A stretch of 64,000 nucleotides of DNA. Origin: Candidatus Thiovulum imperiosus. Lineage in GTDB: Bacteria; Campylobacterota; Campylobacteria; Campylobacterales; Thiovulaceae. Both the position numbers and the translations under genes were made by a program. The stretch covers positions 62,001-126,000 of the forward strand of contig JAMJTW010000014.1 in NCBI GenBank assembly GCA_024281175.1, in the 5' to 3' direction. The notes beneath the pieces are model-generated. The model did no database searches. It was not told where the DNA came from and worked only from the letters and a program-made list of their open reading frames with translations. Of the stretch, positions 35,179-51,934 are shown in pieces (position 1 is the first letter of the stretch; each line of letters begins with the position of its first letter).

Positions 35179-35668
35179 TCTCTACTCTCTCTTTCGCATA
35201 ACTCATAAGTCCACCAGCAGTGATGAGGTTCTGCATAAATTCTGGAATAGGTTTAAATTTATAACTTTTTCCATTGGAAAGATTTTCAATACTTCCACTA
35301 TCCATATCAATAGATAGCTTACTTCCCTCTTCTATCTCATCACCCTCTTCTAATTCAAAAATAGGCAATCCCATGTTGAAAGAGTTTCGATAGAAAATTC
35401 TTGCAAAAGTTGGAGCAATCACTGCTGAAACTCCAGCATATTTTAGAGCAATTGGTGCATGTTCTCTACTACTTCCAGAACCAAAGTTCTTTCCCGCTAC
35501 TATAATATCACCCTTTTTTACTTTTCCAGCAAACTCAGGGTCAGCATCTTCCATTACATGCTCTGCTAATTTGTAAGGGTCGGAAGTGTTTAAATATCTT
35601 GCAGCAATAATTAAATCAGTATCGATATTATCGCCAAACTTCCAGACCGCTCCCTCTAATTTTGACAT
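35171..35668 (-). CDS. leuD: 3-Isopropylmalate dehydratase small subunit
   Basis: Small subunit of isopropylmalate isomerase. It has the family's [39 protein letters not shown] and NSFNMGLP motifs. ATG 35668 ([10 protein letters not shown]) is chosen over the longer reading from 35713 because AGGA stands 7-8 bp before it and the extra 15 residues are not conserved. The product is 165 residues. Confidence 0.94.
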   Translation of the reverse strand: MSKLEGAVWKFGDNIDTDLIIAARYLNTSDPYKLAEHVMEDADPEFAGKVKKGDIIVAGKNFGSGSSREHAPIALKYAGVSAVIAPTFARIFYRNSFNMGLPIFELEEGDEIEEGSKLSIDMDSGSIENLSNGKSYKFKPIPEFMQNLITAGGLMSYAKERVENE

Positions 35669-35703
35669 TAACAATCCTAACAGTTTGGATTTTGTTAGGT
35701 GAA

Positions 35704-35709
35704 ATTCTA
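35704..35709 (-). promoter_or_regulatory. Extended -10 element of leuD-leuB
   Basis: On the minus strand TGTGCTAGAAT, 36 bp upstream of the leuD start. The short divergent region with topA (about 135 bp) holds promoters in both directions. Confidence 0.5.
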
Positions 35710-35766
35710 GCACATATGAAATTTATGAGTAAGTTTCCATTAGAGATATAACTTTTTTAATTTTGC

Positions 35767-35772
35767 TACAAT
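35767..35772 (+). promoter_or_regulatory. Extended -10 promoter of topA
   Basis: TTTTGCTACAAT (TACAAT at 35767-35772), the clearest Campylobacterota-type sigma-70 element in the window, preceded by T-rich tracts. Confidence 0.65.
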
Positions 35773-35803
35773 CCTCAAACTTTAAATGAGTTGAGAGGTG
35801 TTC

Positions 35804-38023
35804 TTGAAGAATTTAATTATTGTAGAGTCTCCAGCAAAGGCAAAAACTATTTCAAACTTTTTGCCAAAGGGTAGATATAAGGTTTTAGCTACTAAGGGAC
35901 ATATTCGCGATTTACCAGATAAAAGATTTGGAATTGAAATTTCAGAAGATGGTGAAATAGTTCCAAAATACTCAATTTCTCGAGAAAATCAGAAGAAATT
36001 GAAAGATATAAAAGAGTATGCAAAAAAGGCTGAAACTATCTATTTAGCTACTGATGAAGATAGGGAAGGTGAAGCTATTGGATATCACACAGCAGTTGCA
36101 TTAAAAAAAGAGCCTACGGAAATTCCAAGAATTGTTTTTCATGAAGTTACAAAGAGTGCAATTCAAAATGCTCTGAAAAACCCAAGAAATATAGATATGA
36201 ATTTGGTGAATGCTCAACAGACCCGAAGAGTTCTTGATAGGATAGTTGGGTATAAACTCTCTCCACTTTTAGCTTCAAAAATTCAGAGAGGTCTTTCAGC
36301 AGGTAGAGTTCAATCTTCATCTTTAAAAATAGTTGTTGATAGAGAGAGAGAAATCAAGAAATTTATTCCTGTTGAGTATTGGCAAATCCCGACCATCTTT
36401 AAAAAAGATTTAGAAGCAAACCTCATCGAGTTTGATAAAGAGAAGTTAGGAAAACTCTCTATTTCTAATATAGATAAAGCTACTGAAATTTGGAACTCTA
36501 TTCAGAAAGAGAAATTTAAGATAGAGAGCATTGAAAATAAGCAGAGAAGTGTATCGCCTCCACCACCTTTTATGACCTCAACTCTACAACAGACAGCTTC
36601 TAATAAGTTGGGCTTCTCTCCAAAAAAAACTATGTCTTTGGCTCAAAAACTTTATGAAGGTGTAGAACTTCCAGATGGAAAGAAATCTGGTCTTATAACT
36701 TATATGAGAACTGATAGTTTAAATCTCTCAAAAGAGAGTAGAGAGAAAGCTGTCGAAAAAATTCAGAATGAATATGGAGAAGATTTTGGTAAAGAGATAA
36801 GAAATTACTCGACAAAATCGAAAGGAGCTCAAGAGGCCCATGAAGCTATTCGTCCAACTATTTTAGATTTAAAACCTGAAGATGCAGATAAGTTTCTTGA
36901 AAAAGATATGGCAAAACTTTATACTCTTATCTACAATAGATTTTTCGCTTCTCAAACTACAAATGCACTCTTCTCTTTACAGACTGTAACTATTTCTGGA
37001 ACTCGCTCAAAATTTAGACTTTCTGGAAGAAAACTTCTCTTTAAAGGTTTCTATATCTTTTCAGATTTAGAGGATAGAGATAGGATACTTCCAGAGTTGC
37101 AAAAGGGTGAAGAGATAAAACTTCAAAAAGTCTCAAAAGAGCAGAAATTTACAGAACCTCCAAAACGGTTTTCTGAAGCTGGTCTAATTAAAAATCTTGA
37201 AGCTCTTGGAATTGGTAGACCTTCAACTTATGCTCCAACAATTTCAACTTTACAAGCAAGAGGATACATAGAGATTGAGAAAAAACAGATACAACCTACG
37301 GAAGTAGCATTTATCGTTACAGAGACTCTGGAACAACATTTTGAAAATATTGTCAATGACTCATTTACAGCAGATATGGAGAAAGATTTAGACAAAATTG
37401 CTGAAGAGGGTGGAAACTGGCAAGAGATACTAAAAGAGTTTTACCACCCATTTATTGAGAAAGTGGCTTTAGGAAAAGAGAATATAAAGAGTTTGAAAGA
37501 GGCTACTCCAATTGGTCGTTACTGTCCAGAGTGTGAAAAAGAGGGTAGAGGACAGAGTGAACTTCTTTTAAGAAAAGGGAGATTTGGAGAGTTTATAGCC
37601 TGTAGTGCTTTTCCTAAATGTCGCTACTCTGAGAATAAAGATGGTGTTCCAAATAAGAAGAAAGAGCTAAAATTTTCCGATGAGGTCTGTATTCTTTGTG
37701 GAAAGCAGATGGTTATCAAAGATGGAAAAAATGGAGAGTTTCTAGCTTGTAGTGGATATCCAAAGTGTAAATATACAAGACCTTTAAAATTAGATTTTTT
37801 AGATGTATCATGTCCAGAGTGTGGAAAAAGAGTTGCTAGGTATAAATTGAAGACTGAACTCTTTCGTTGTGAAGATTATCCTAAATGCAACTTTTCAAAT
37901 CGAATAGAACCAAGCGTAGATGGACAGTGTCAAAAGTGTGGTTACAGAACAGGAAAAAGAGTTTATAGAGGAAAAGAAGTGATAGAGTGTTTAAAGTGTA
38001 AGCATAGAGAAGAAGTTAGATAA
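35804..38023 (+). CDS. topA: DNA topoisomerase I
   Basis: Type IA topoisomerase relaxing negative supercoils. The product starts KNLIIVESPAKAKTI, has the Toprim acidic triad (TDEDREGEA) and the active-site tyrosine in GLITYMRTDS. Four C-terminal zinc-ribbon modules (CPEC...CxAFPKC, CILC...CSGYPKC, CPEC...CEDYPKC, CQKC...CLKC) follow. TTG 35804 (K-N-L after it) is chosen over GTG 35798 because GAGAGG lies 7 bp before it and relatives begin with MKN/MKH. The product is 739 residues. Confidence 0.95.
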   Translation: MKNLIIVESPAKAKTISNFLPKGRYKVLATKGHIRDLPDKRFGIEISEDGEIVPKYSISRENQKKLKDIKEYAKKAETIYLATDEDREGEAIGYHTAVALKKEPTEIPRIVFHEVTKSAIQNALKNPRNIDMNLVNAQQTRRVLDRIVGYKLSPLLASKIQRGLSAGRVQSSSLKIVVDREREIKKFIPVEYWQIPTIFKKDLEANLIEFDKEKLGKLSISNIDKATEIWNSIQKEKFKIESIENKQRSVSPPPPFMTSTLQQTASNKLGFSPKKTMSLAQKLYEGVELPDGKKSGLITYMRTDSLNLSKESREKAVEKIQNEYGEDFGKEIRNYSTKSKGAQEAHEAIRPTILDLKPEDADKFLEKDMAKLYTLIYNRFFASQTTNALFSLQTVTISGTRSKFRLSGRKLLFKGFYIFSDLEDRDRILPELQKGEEIKLQKVSKEQKFTEPPKRFSEAGLIKNLEALGIGRPSTYAPTISTLQARGYIEIEKKQIQPTEVAFIVTETLEQHFENIVNDSFTADMEKDLDKIAEEGGNWQEILKEFYHPFIEKVALGKENIKSLKEATPIGRYCPECEKEGRGQSELLLRKGRFGEFIACSAFPKCRYSENKDGVPNKKKELKFSDEVCILCGKQMVIKDGKNGEFLACSGYPKCKYTRPLKLDFLDVSCPECGKRVARYKLKTELFRCEDYPKCNFSNRIEPSVDGQCQKCGYRTGKRVYRGKEVIECLKCKHREEVR

Positions 38024-38045
38024 AATTAGCGAAAAAGTTTTGTAA

Positions 38046-40403
38046 ATGGGACTAAAAAATAGATTTCTACTACCAATTCTGCTAGTATTTGGGATTTCTT
38101 ATACAGTAGTTGAGTACAATGAACTCAACTCATATATAGAAAATAGTGCAAAACAGTTTCATATAGAAAACCACAGAAATTTCTACTTCTTAATAGGAGT
38201 TCAGAAAGATACTTTAAAAGCTATTGCTGTCTATTTAGCAAATAACTCTATTGTAAAAAAATCTTTTCATGACAATAATCGAAATCTTTTAATAGATGAG
38301 TTTCAAGATTTATGGCAAAAGTTAAAAAGCGAAAAACTCCTTTATGAACTCCACTTTTTTAAACCTCCAGCCATCTCATTTGTAAACTTCTCAAATGCAT
38401 CTTCACTGGAAAAAGATGTATCTGATGTTCGAAATGATATTCACTGGATAACCTCATCATTTAAAGATAGTTCTCATATTCTTGTCTGCAAAACTTTTGC
38501 TGGAGTTAGAGTTACTTATCCAATTATCTCAGATGATGGTCAGATTTTAGGAGGTTTATCTATAGGTCAAAATATAGATTTATTACCAAATCTATATAAA
38601 AATTTAACTGGGGCAAACTCATTTATTATTTATAAAAAAGAGTTGATTGAAGAGAAACTTGGAAATAGATATTTTGACAACTTTATTGAAAAGAAAAATT
38701 TAGAAGGAGAGTATATTCTTCACTCTCCAACTATGGATATAGAAAAATCCATTTTAAATAAGATAGATTTTTCAAAAAGCAACCAGATAGTTGTAATAGG
38801 TGATCAAAAATACTCTTTAAGTATTTTTCCTATTAGAGATTTCAATCAAGATATCTTAGGATATATGTCTATACTAGATAGTCTCAATCCAATTTATGAA
38901 GAGTTTTACAATAGGATTTTTGAAAATCTAATTATTATTATTTTCATAGTTGCTATTATATATCTAATTATTAGTAGAAATATGAACTCTTTACTAGAAA
39001 GAATAAAGTTTTTAACAACTTTAAGTCAAAAGTTTCAGAAAAAGAGTTTTGATGTTTTAGACAGTACTTCTATTCCACAATATAGAGATGATGAATTGGG
39101 AATGCTTACAGTAAATATGATTGATATGGGAAACTCTTTAAGAGATTTTTATCTAAATTTACAAGAGATAATTGATGATAAAATCTCTAAAATTCAGAAA
39201 AGTGCTTATATTGACTCTCTTACAGAGTTGCGAAATAGAAAAGCTCTTGAAGATGATATTACTTTGTCTTATCCATCTCTTATAATAGTTTTAGATATAG
39301 ACAACTTTTCTAATATAAATAATTTCTTTGGAACTGAAGTTGGAAATGGAGTTTTAAAAGAGTCCGCTTACTATCTTTTAAATATAGCTAAAAAAGAAGA
39401 TTTTAAATTATATAGAGTTGGTTCTGATGAGTTTGGTCTAATTGGACACTGTAACGATTTTGGAAAAATTGATGAGAGAACAGAGAGAGTTCTTAAGCAG
39501 ATATCAAATATAAAATTGAGAAATCTTCCAAAAAATCTTGAAATTACAGTAGATTTTACAGTTGGAATTTCAAGAGGAGATTTTGTCTCAATTGAGAGTG
39601 CAGATGTTGCACTACACAAAGCAAAAGAGAGAAAGTTACAAGTCTGTGTTTATGAACATGATAGCACTTCAATTCAGGAAGAGCAGAAGAAGAATTTAAC
39701 TCTACTATCTACAATTAAAGATGGGATAAACAAGAATAAGTTTGAGGTATTTTTTCAACCAATTCTTGACAAAAATAAAACTATTCAGAAATACGAGACT
39801 CTTGTGAGACTTTTTGATGGAGAGAAACATTTAACTCCTTACCACTTCTTGCCTTATGCAAAACAGACAAAGTTCTACTTTGATATAACAAAAATAGTTA
39901 TCTCTAAAAGTATGGATAGATTTCGGGGCAAAGATATAGGTTTCTCTATAAACATATCGGCTGATGATATTACAAATAGTGATATGAACCTCTTTATTGA
40001 AGAGAAATTACAGGAGTTTCCAAAACCAGAAAATATAACTTTTGAGATACTTGAGAGTGAGCAGATAGAAAATATAAATGAGATTGTGAAATTTATAGAT
40101 ATGGTTCGCAAATATGGTGTTAAAATTGCCATAGATGATTTTGGAAGTGGATACTCAAACTTCTCATATCTTCTCAAAATAAGACCAGATTATTTAAAAA
40201 TAGATGGTTCTCTGATAAAAGGTATCGCTACGGATATAACAAGCTACAACATCACAAAACTTATAGTTGAGTTTGCAAAAGAGAGTAATTTTAAAGTTGT
40301 TGCTGAATTTGTAGACTCTGAAGAAGTTTTCCAGAAAGGTAGAGAACTTAAAATAGACTTTTTTCAAGGTTATTATCTTGGAAAACCATCTATGAATTTA
40401 TAA
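38046..40403 (+). CDS. Membrane-bound GGDEF-EAL cyclic-di-GMP protein
   Basis: A 785-residue protein: a membrane segment at about residues 7-25, a periplasmic Cache-type sensor domain (about 30-290), a second membrane segment (about 293-315), then a degenerate GGDEF domain (VGSDEF instead of GGDEF) and an EAL domain. The EAL site looks complete: YETLVRL, an IDDFGSGYSN pair of Asp residues, KIDGSLIK and VVAEFVDS, so it is probably a phosphodiesterase. It lies 10 bp upstream of H-NOX, which may control it in response to nitric oxide. Confidence 0.9.
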   Translation: MGLKNRFLLPILLVFGISYTVVEYNELNSYIENSAKQFHIENHRNFYFLIGVQKDTLKAIAVYLANNSIVKKSFHDNNRNLLIDEFQDLWQKLKSEKLLYELHFFKPPAISFVNFSNASSLEKDVSDVRNDIHWITSSFKDSSHILVCKTFAGVRVTYPIISDDGQILGGLSIGQNIDLLPNLYKNLTGANSFIIYKKELIEEKLGNRYFDNFIEKKNLEGEYILHSPTMDIEKSILNKIDFSKSNQIVVIGDQKYSLSIFPIRDFNQDILGYMSILDSLNPIYEEFYNRIFENLIIIIFIVAIIYLIISRNMNSLLERIKFLTTLSQKFQKKSFDVLDSTSIPQYRDDELGMLTVNMIDMGNSLRDFYLNLQEIIDDKISKIQKSAYIDSLTELRNRKALEDDITLSYPSLIIVLDIDNFSNINNFFGTEVGNGVLKESAYYLLNIAKKEDFKLYRVGSDEFGLIGHCNDFGKIDERTERVLKQISNIKLRNLPKNLEITVDFTVGISRGDFVSIESADVALHKAKERKLQVCVYEHDSTSIQEEQKKNLTLLSTIKDGINKNKFEVFFQPILDKNKTIQKYETLVRLFDGEKHLTPYHFLPYAKQTKFYFDITKIVISKSMDRFRGKDIGFSINISADDITNSDMNLFIEEKLQEFPKPENITFEILESEQIENINEIVKFIDMVRKYGVKIAIDDFGSGYSNFSYLLKIRPDYLKIDGSLIKGIATDITSYNITKLIVEFAKESNFKVVAEFVDSEEVFQKGRELKIDFFQGYYLGKPSMNL

Positions 40404-40413
40404 GGATTTGAAA

Positions 40414-40956
40414 ATGAAAGGTGCTGTTTTTACAGAATTTATCGAGTTTGTTGAAGAGAGTTATGGTTTTGACACAGCTGATGTTATGTTAGAGCCAGAT
40501 GAGAATAGTGATAAAATCTATACTCAAGCGGGAAACTATCCGTTTGAAGAGTTGGTAGCTTTAGTTTTATCAGTTCATGAAACTGAAAAAGTGGAATTAG
40601 AAGAGATACTTTTTAAATTTGGAAGATATCTCTTTGGAAAACTTATTCGAATGGCTCCATTTCTAATTAGTGACTCCAATAGCACAATTGAGGTGATTTC
40701 AAAAGTTGATACCTACATCCATATTGAAGTTAAGAAGTTATATCCTGAAGCTGAACTACCTAAATTTCATGTTTTAAAAATAGAGGGAGTAGAGTATTTG
40801 GAAATAGAGTATGTTTCTGAAAAGAGATTGGAAATTTTGGCAAAAGGTTTAATGATGGGTGCATCTGATTACTTTAAAGAGAGTATAGATGTTTTTTATG
40901 AAGTTGTAAATGAAGAGCCTTACACTGTAATTTTTAAAGTGAGAAAGATTGGTTAG
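40414..40956 (+). CDS. H-NOX heme-based nitric-oxide sensor
   Basis: A 181-residue stand-alone HNOB domain. The proximal heme ligand is His103 in YIHIEVKKLYPEAELPKF. The propionate-binding motif Y-x-S-x-R appears as Y133-V-S135-E-K137, with Arg moved to position 138, a noteworthy change. ATG 40414 is chosen because AAGGA lies at proper distance; the in-frame TTG 40408 is too close. The adjacent GGDEF-EAL protein is a typical partner. It overlaps fmt by 8 bp. Confidence 0.9.
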   Translation: MKGAVFTEFIEFVEESYGFDTADVMLEPDENSDKIYTQAGNYPFEELVALVLSVHETEKVELEEILFKFGRYLFGKLIRMAPFLISDSNSTIEVISKVDTYIHIEVKKLYPEAELPKFHVLKIEGVEYLEIEYVSEKRLEILAKGLMMGASDYFKESIDVFYEVVNEEPYTVIFKVRKIG

Positions 40957-41848
40957 AGTAGTTTTTATGGGAACTCCAGATTATGGAGCAAAGATTTTAG
41001 AGAACCTCATCAACTCTGAATTTGAAGTTGTTGCTGTTTTTACACAGCCAGATAAACCAGTTGGAAGAAAAAAAACTATTACACCTCCACCTGTAAAAGT
41101 TGTTGCTGAAAAGAGCAATATTCCAGTTTTCCAACCAAAGAAACTTCAAGACTCTGCTGATGAGGTTAGAAACCTATCTCCAGATTTTATTGTTGTTGCC
41201 GCTTATGGACAGATTTTAAGTAGAGAGATTTTGGATATTGCTCCAGCTATAAATCTTCACACATCTATTCTTCCAAAATATCGAGGTGCAAGTCCAATTC
41301 AACAAGCTCTACTCAATGGTGACTCTGAAACTGGTGTAACAGCAATGTTAATGAATGAAGAACTTGATGAAGGTGATATTTTAAAGATAGAAAAAGTTCA
41401 AATAGAAGATAGTTGGGAAGTCTCTAAACTTTATGAAGTTCTTACAGACATTGCTGGAAATCTAACTCTAAATACACTTCGAGAATTTGAAAATATATCT
41501 CCAACTCCACAAAAAGAGAGTGAAACTTCATACTGTAAAAAAATTCGAAAAGAGGACGGTCTTGTAGAGTGGAAAGATGCTATTGAACTTGTTCAAAAGT
41601 GGAAAGCATTCTCTTTCTGGCCAACTATATATCTTGAAAGTGGTTTAAAACTTTTTGATGTTTCAGAAAATAGAAAAGGAAATTTCAAAAGTGGTGAGAT
41701 TTTAGAAATTTCTAAAGATAGTGTTGTGGTTGGTTGTGAAAATGGTGCTGTTCAAATTAGAGAAGTACAGCCAAAATCCAAAAAACGAATGAGTATTCAA
41801 AGCTACTTGAATGGTAAAAGATTAGAAATTGGTTCTATTTTAGAGTAG
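40949..41848 (+). CDS. fmt: Methionyl-tRNA formyltransferase
   Basis: Formylates Met-tRNA for translation initiation. The 299 residues contain FMGTPDYGAKILENL, QPDKPVGRKK, the catalytic region INLHTSILPKYRGASPIQQALLNGD and the C-terminal tRNA-binding domain (FWPTIYLESGLKLFD). The start is TTG 40949, within the 3' end of the H-NOX gene. A terminator follows the stop. Confidence 0.95.
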   Translation: MVRVVFMGTPDYGAKILENLINSEFEVVAVFTQPDKPVGRKKTITPPPVKVVAEKSNIPVFQPKKLQDSADEVRNLSPDFIVVAAYGQILSREILDIAPAINLHTSILPKYRGASPIQQALLNGDSETGVTAMLMNEELDEGDILKIEKVQIEDSWEVSKLYEVLTDIAGNLTLNTLREFENISPTPQKESETSYCKKIRKEDGLVEWKDAIELVQKWKAFSFWPTIYLESGLKLFDVSENRKGNFKSGEILEISKDSVVVGCENGAVQIREVQPKSKKRMSIQSYLNGKRLEIGSILE

Positions 41849-41851
41849 AGT

Positions 41852-41884
41852 ATAAAACCATCTTTGTAATATAGATGGTTTTAT
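41852..41884 (+). terminator. Terminator after fmt
   Basis: ATAAAACCATC (41852-41862), an 11-base loop, GATGGTTTTAT (41874-41884): a perfect 11-bp stem with a TTTTAT 3' side. It is immediately followed by the rpoB promoter. Confidence 0.75.
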
Positions 41885-41886
41885 GG

Positions 41887-41892
41887 TATAAT
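41887..41892 (+). promoter_or_regulatory. Promoter upstream of rpoB
   Basis: TATAAT with an extended TGG upstream (TATGGTATAAT), just after the fmt terminator and 195 bp before rpoB, giving a long untranslated leader that holds the hairpin at 41999-42031. Confidence 0.6.
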
Positions 41893-41998
41893 GTAAAATT
41901 ACTAAGAGATACAAGAGTCAAAAAAATTTTTTTATTCCTATTTTATATATCACATATTTTTATAATTTTGAAAGGGGTTCACAAAGTGTAAATTTCTA

Positions 41999-42031
41999 CC
42001 TGTAAGAGATTACATTCAAATCTTTTATAGG
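41999..42031 (+). promoter_or_regulatory. Leader hairpin upstream of rpoB
   Basis: CCTGTAAGAGATT (41999-42011), loop ACATTCA, AATCTTTTATAGG (42019-42031): 13 pairs including two G-U. It is flanked by a repeated GTGTAAATTT (about 41985 and 42060). It may be a structured leader for autoregulation, but no known class was recognised. Confidence 0.5.
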
Positions 42032-42077
42032 TGCAAATTAGACTTGTTCTAAATGCAGATGTGTAAATTTTCAATAA

Positions 42078-50760
<8,683 letters not shown>

Positions 50761-50769
50761 CAATAAAGA

Positions 50770-50793
50770 GATAGAGTCGAAAAAGACTCTATC
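50770..50793. terminator. Terminator between rpoC and the peroxidase gene
   Basis: GATAGAGTC (50770-50778), loop GAAAAA, GACTCTATC (50785-50793): a perfect 9-bp stem between convergent genes. The 3' side continues TTAAAAATC on the plus strand, and the minus strand has TCTTTATTG. Confidence 0.75.
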
Positions 50794-50801
50794 TTAAAAA
50801 T

Positions 50802-51851
50802 CTAGTTCACATCAGGTTTTGGAGTAGTTGAAGTTGAAGCTGGAAGAACTGGATAAGTTACTTCAGGTTTTTCACCCTCTAAAGCACCAAAGAAGGCGAC
50901 AATTTTAGAAACCTCATCATCAGAAAGTTTTATTCCAAGCTGTGTTTCACCCATAATTTTTACAGTTTCAGAAATATCGAAAGTTGCTCCATTATGGAAA
51001 TATGGTGCTGTTTCTAAGATATTTCGAAGAGTTGGAGTTTTTACCATTCCTCCAGCATTGCCTTTAAAATCTCCAAGATTTGCATACTTAAATTCACCAA
51101 TTGCTGGAAATAGTTGCATACTTCCACCAAGAGCTACACCGTTGTGACAAGAAGTACAACCCTTATCGATGAAAATTTCAAGTCCCTCTTTTTCAACACC
51201 AGTCATAGCAGTAGAGTCTCCTTGAATATAGGTATCAAATCGGCTTGGTGTTACAAGAGTTCTCTCAAAAGCACCAATTGCCATAGTTGCTTTCTCATAA
51301 GTAACTTCTGAAGAGCCGAAAGCGTTTTTAAAATCTATAAGATATTCAGGCATAGACTTGATTGTATCAACTACAATTTCTACTGTTGAAGCCATCTCTG
51401 GACCAGCAAGAATTGGACCTTGAGCCTGTTTTTCTAAATCTGGGTCTCGACCGTCCCAAAATTGTCTATCAGCAAAAACTGCATTGTAAACAGTTGGAGA
51501 ATTTAAGTGGTGTGGGTTTGCTGTCCAACCGTGTCCAATTGCAGCAGAAACTCCATCAACTCCACCTGTTGCTAAGTTGTGACAAGTGTTACAAGAGATA
51601 AGATTGCTTTTAGAAATTCTTGGTTCAAAGTAGAGTTTTTTTCCTAACTCTATTTTTGCATCATTTAGTTCATTTCCAACTTTCTCAACAAACTTTTCTG
51701 GAATTGGAAGTAGTCCAGCACTTTTTGCCTTTTCCATAAGAGGTTCAGAAACTTTTGGAGTCTCCTCTTTTGTATCTCCACCTTTTTCAGAACACCCAAA
51801 AGAAGAGAGAAGTAGTAATGCTGTAACAGAACTTAAAGCTATATTTTTCAT
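50802..51851 (-). CDS. Diheme cytochrome c peroxidase lipoprotein
   Basis: Periplasmic enzyme reducing hydrogen peroxide with electrons from cytochrome c. The 349 residues have a lipobox (SFGC), two heme c motifs (SCNTCHN and GCTSCHNG), the MauG/CCP-type helix ELGKKLYFEPRIS and KTPTLRNILETAPYFHNG. A C-terminal Pro/Thr tail follows. The lipoprotein signal suggests membrane anchoring, probably supplied with electrons at the inner or outer membrane. It is a likely client of CcdA-dependent maturation. ATG 51851 is preceded by AGGA. Confidence 0.93.
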   Translation of the reverse strand: MKNIALSSVTALLLLSSFGCSEKGGDTKEETPKVSEPLMEKAKSAGLLPIPEKFVEKVGNELNDAKIELGKKLYFEPRISKSNLISCNTCHNLATGGVDGVSAAIGHGWTANPHHLNSPTVYNAVFADRQFWDGRDPDLEKQAQGPILAGPEMASTVEIVVDTIKSMPEYLIDFKNAFGSSEVTYEKATMAIGAFERTLVTPSRFDTYIQGDSTAMTGVEKEGLEIFIDKGCTSCHNGVALGGSMQLFPAIGEFKYANLGDFKGNAGGMVKTPTLRNILETAPYFHNGATFDISETVKIMGETQLGIKLSDDEVSKIVAFFGALEGEKPEVTYPVLPASTSTTPKPDVN

Positions 51852-51872
51852 TTAAAATCCTTGTTTTTTCCC

Positions 51873-51878
51873 ATTTTA
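51873..51878 (-). promoter_or_regulatory. Extended -10 element of the peroxidase gene
   Basis: TATGTTAAAAT on the minus strand (TAAAAT hexamer with upstream TG), 22 bp before the ATG. Confidence 0.5.
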
Positions 51879-51919
51879 ACATAAGAATTATCTCTTTTTG
51901 AAATCAAATTTTTTACTGC

Positions 51920-51925
51920 TAAAAT
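51920..51925 (+). promoter_or_regulatory. Extended -10 element of addA
   Basis: TGCTAAAAT; the hexamer ends 9 bp before the addA ATG and no ribosome-binding site is present, so the mRNA could be nearly leaderless. Confidence 0.45.
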
Positions 51926-51934
51926 TCTTAAAAA

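Noticed and set aside
41990-42031. AATTTCTAC followed by a stem upstream of rpoB resembles a Cas12a repeat.
   Set aside because: It occurs once, with no array, spacers or cas genes; it is better read as an rpoB leader hairpin.
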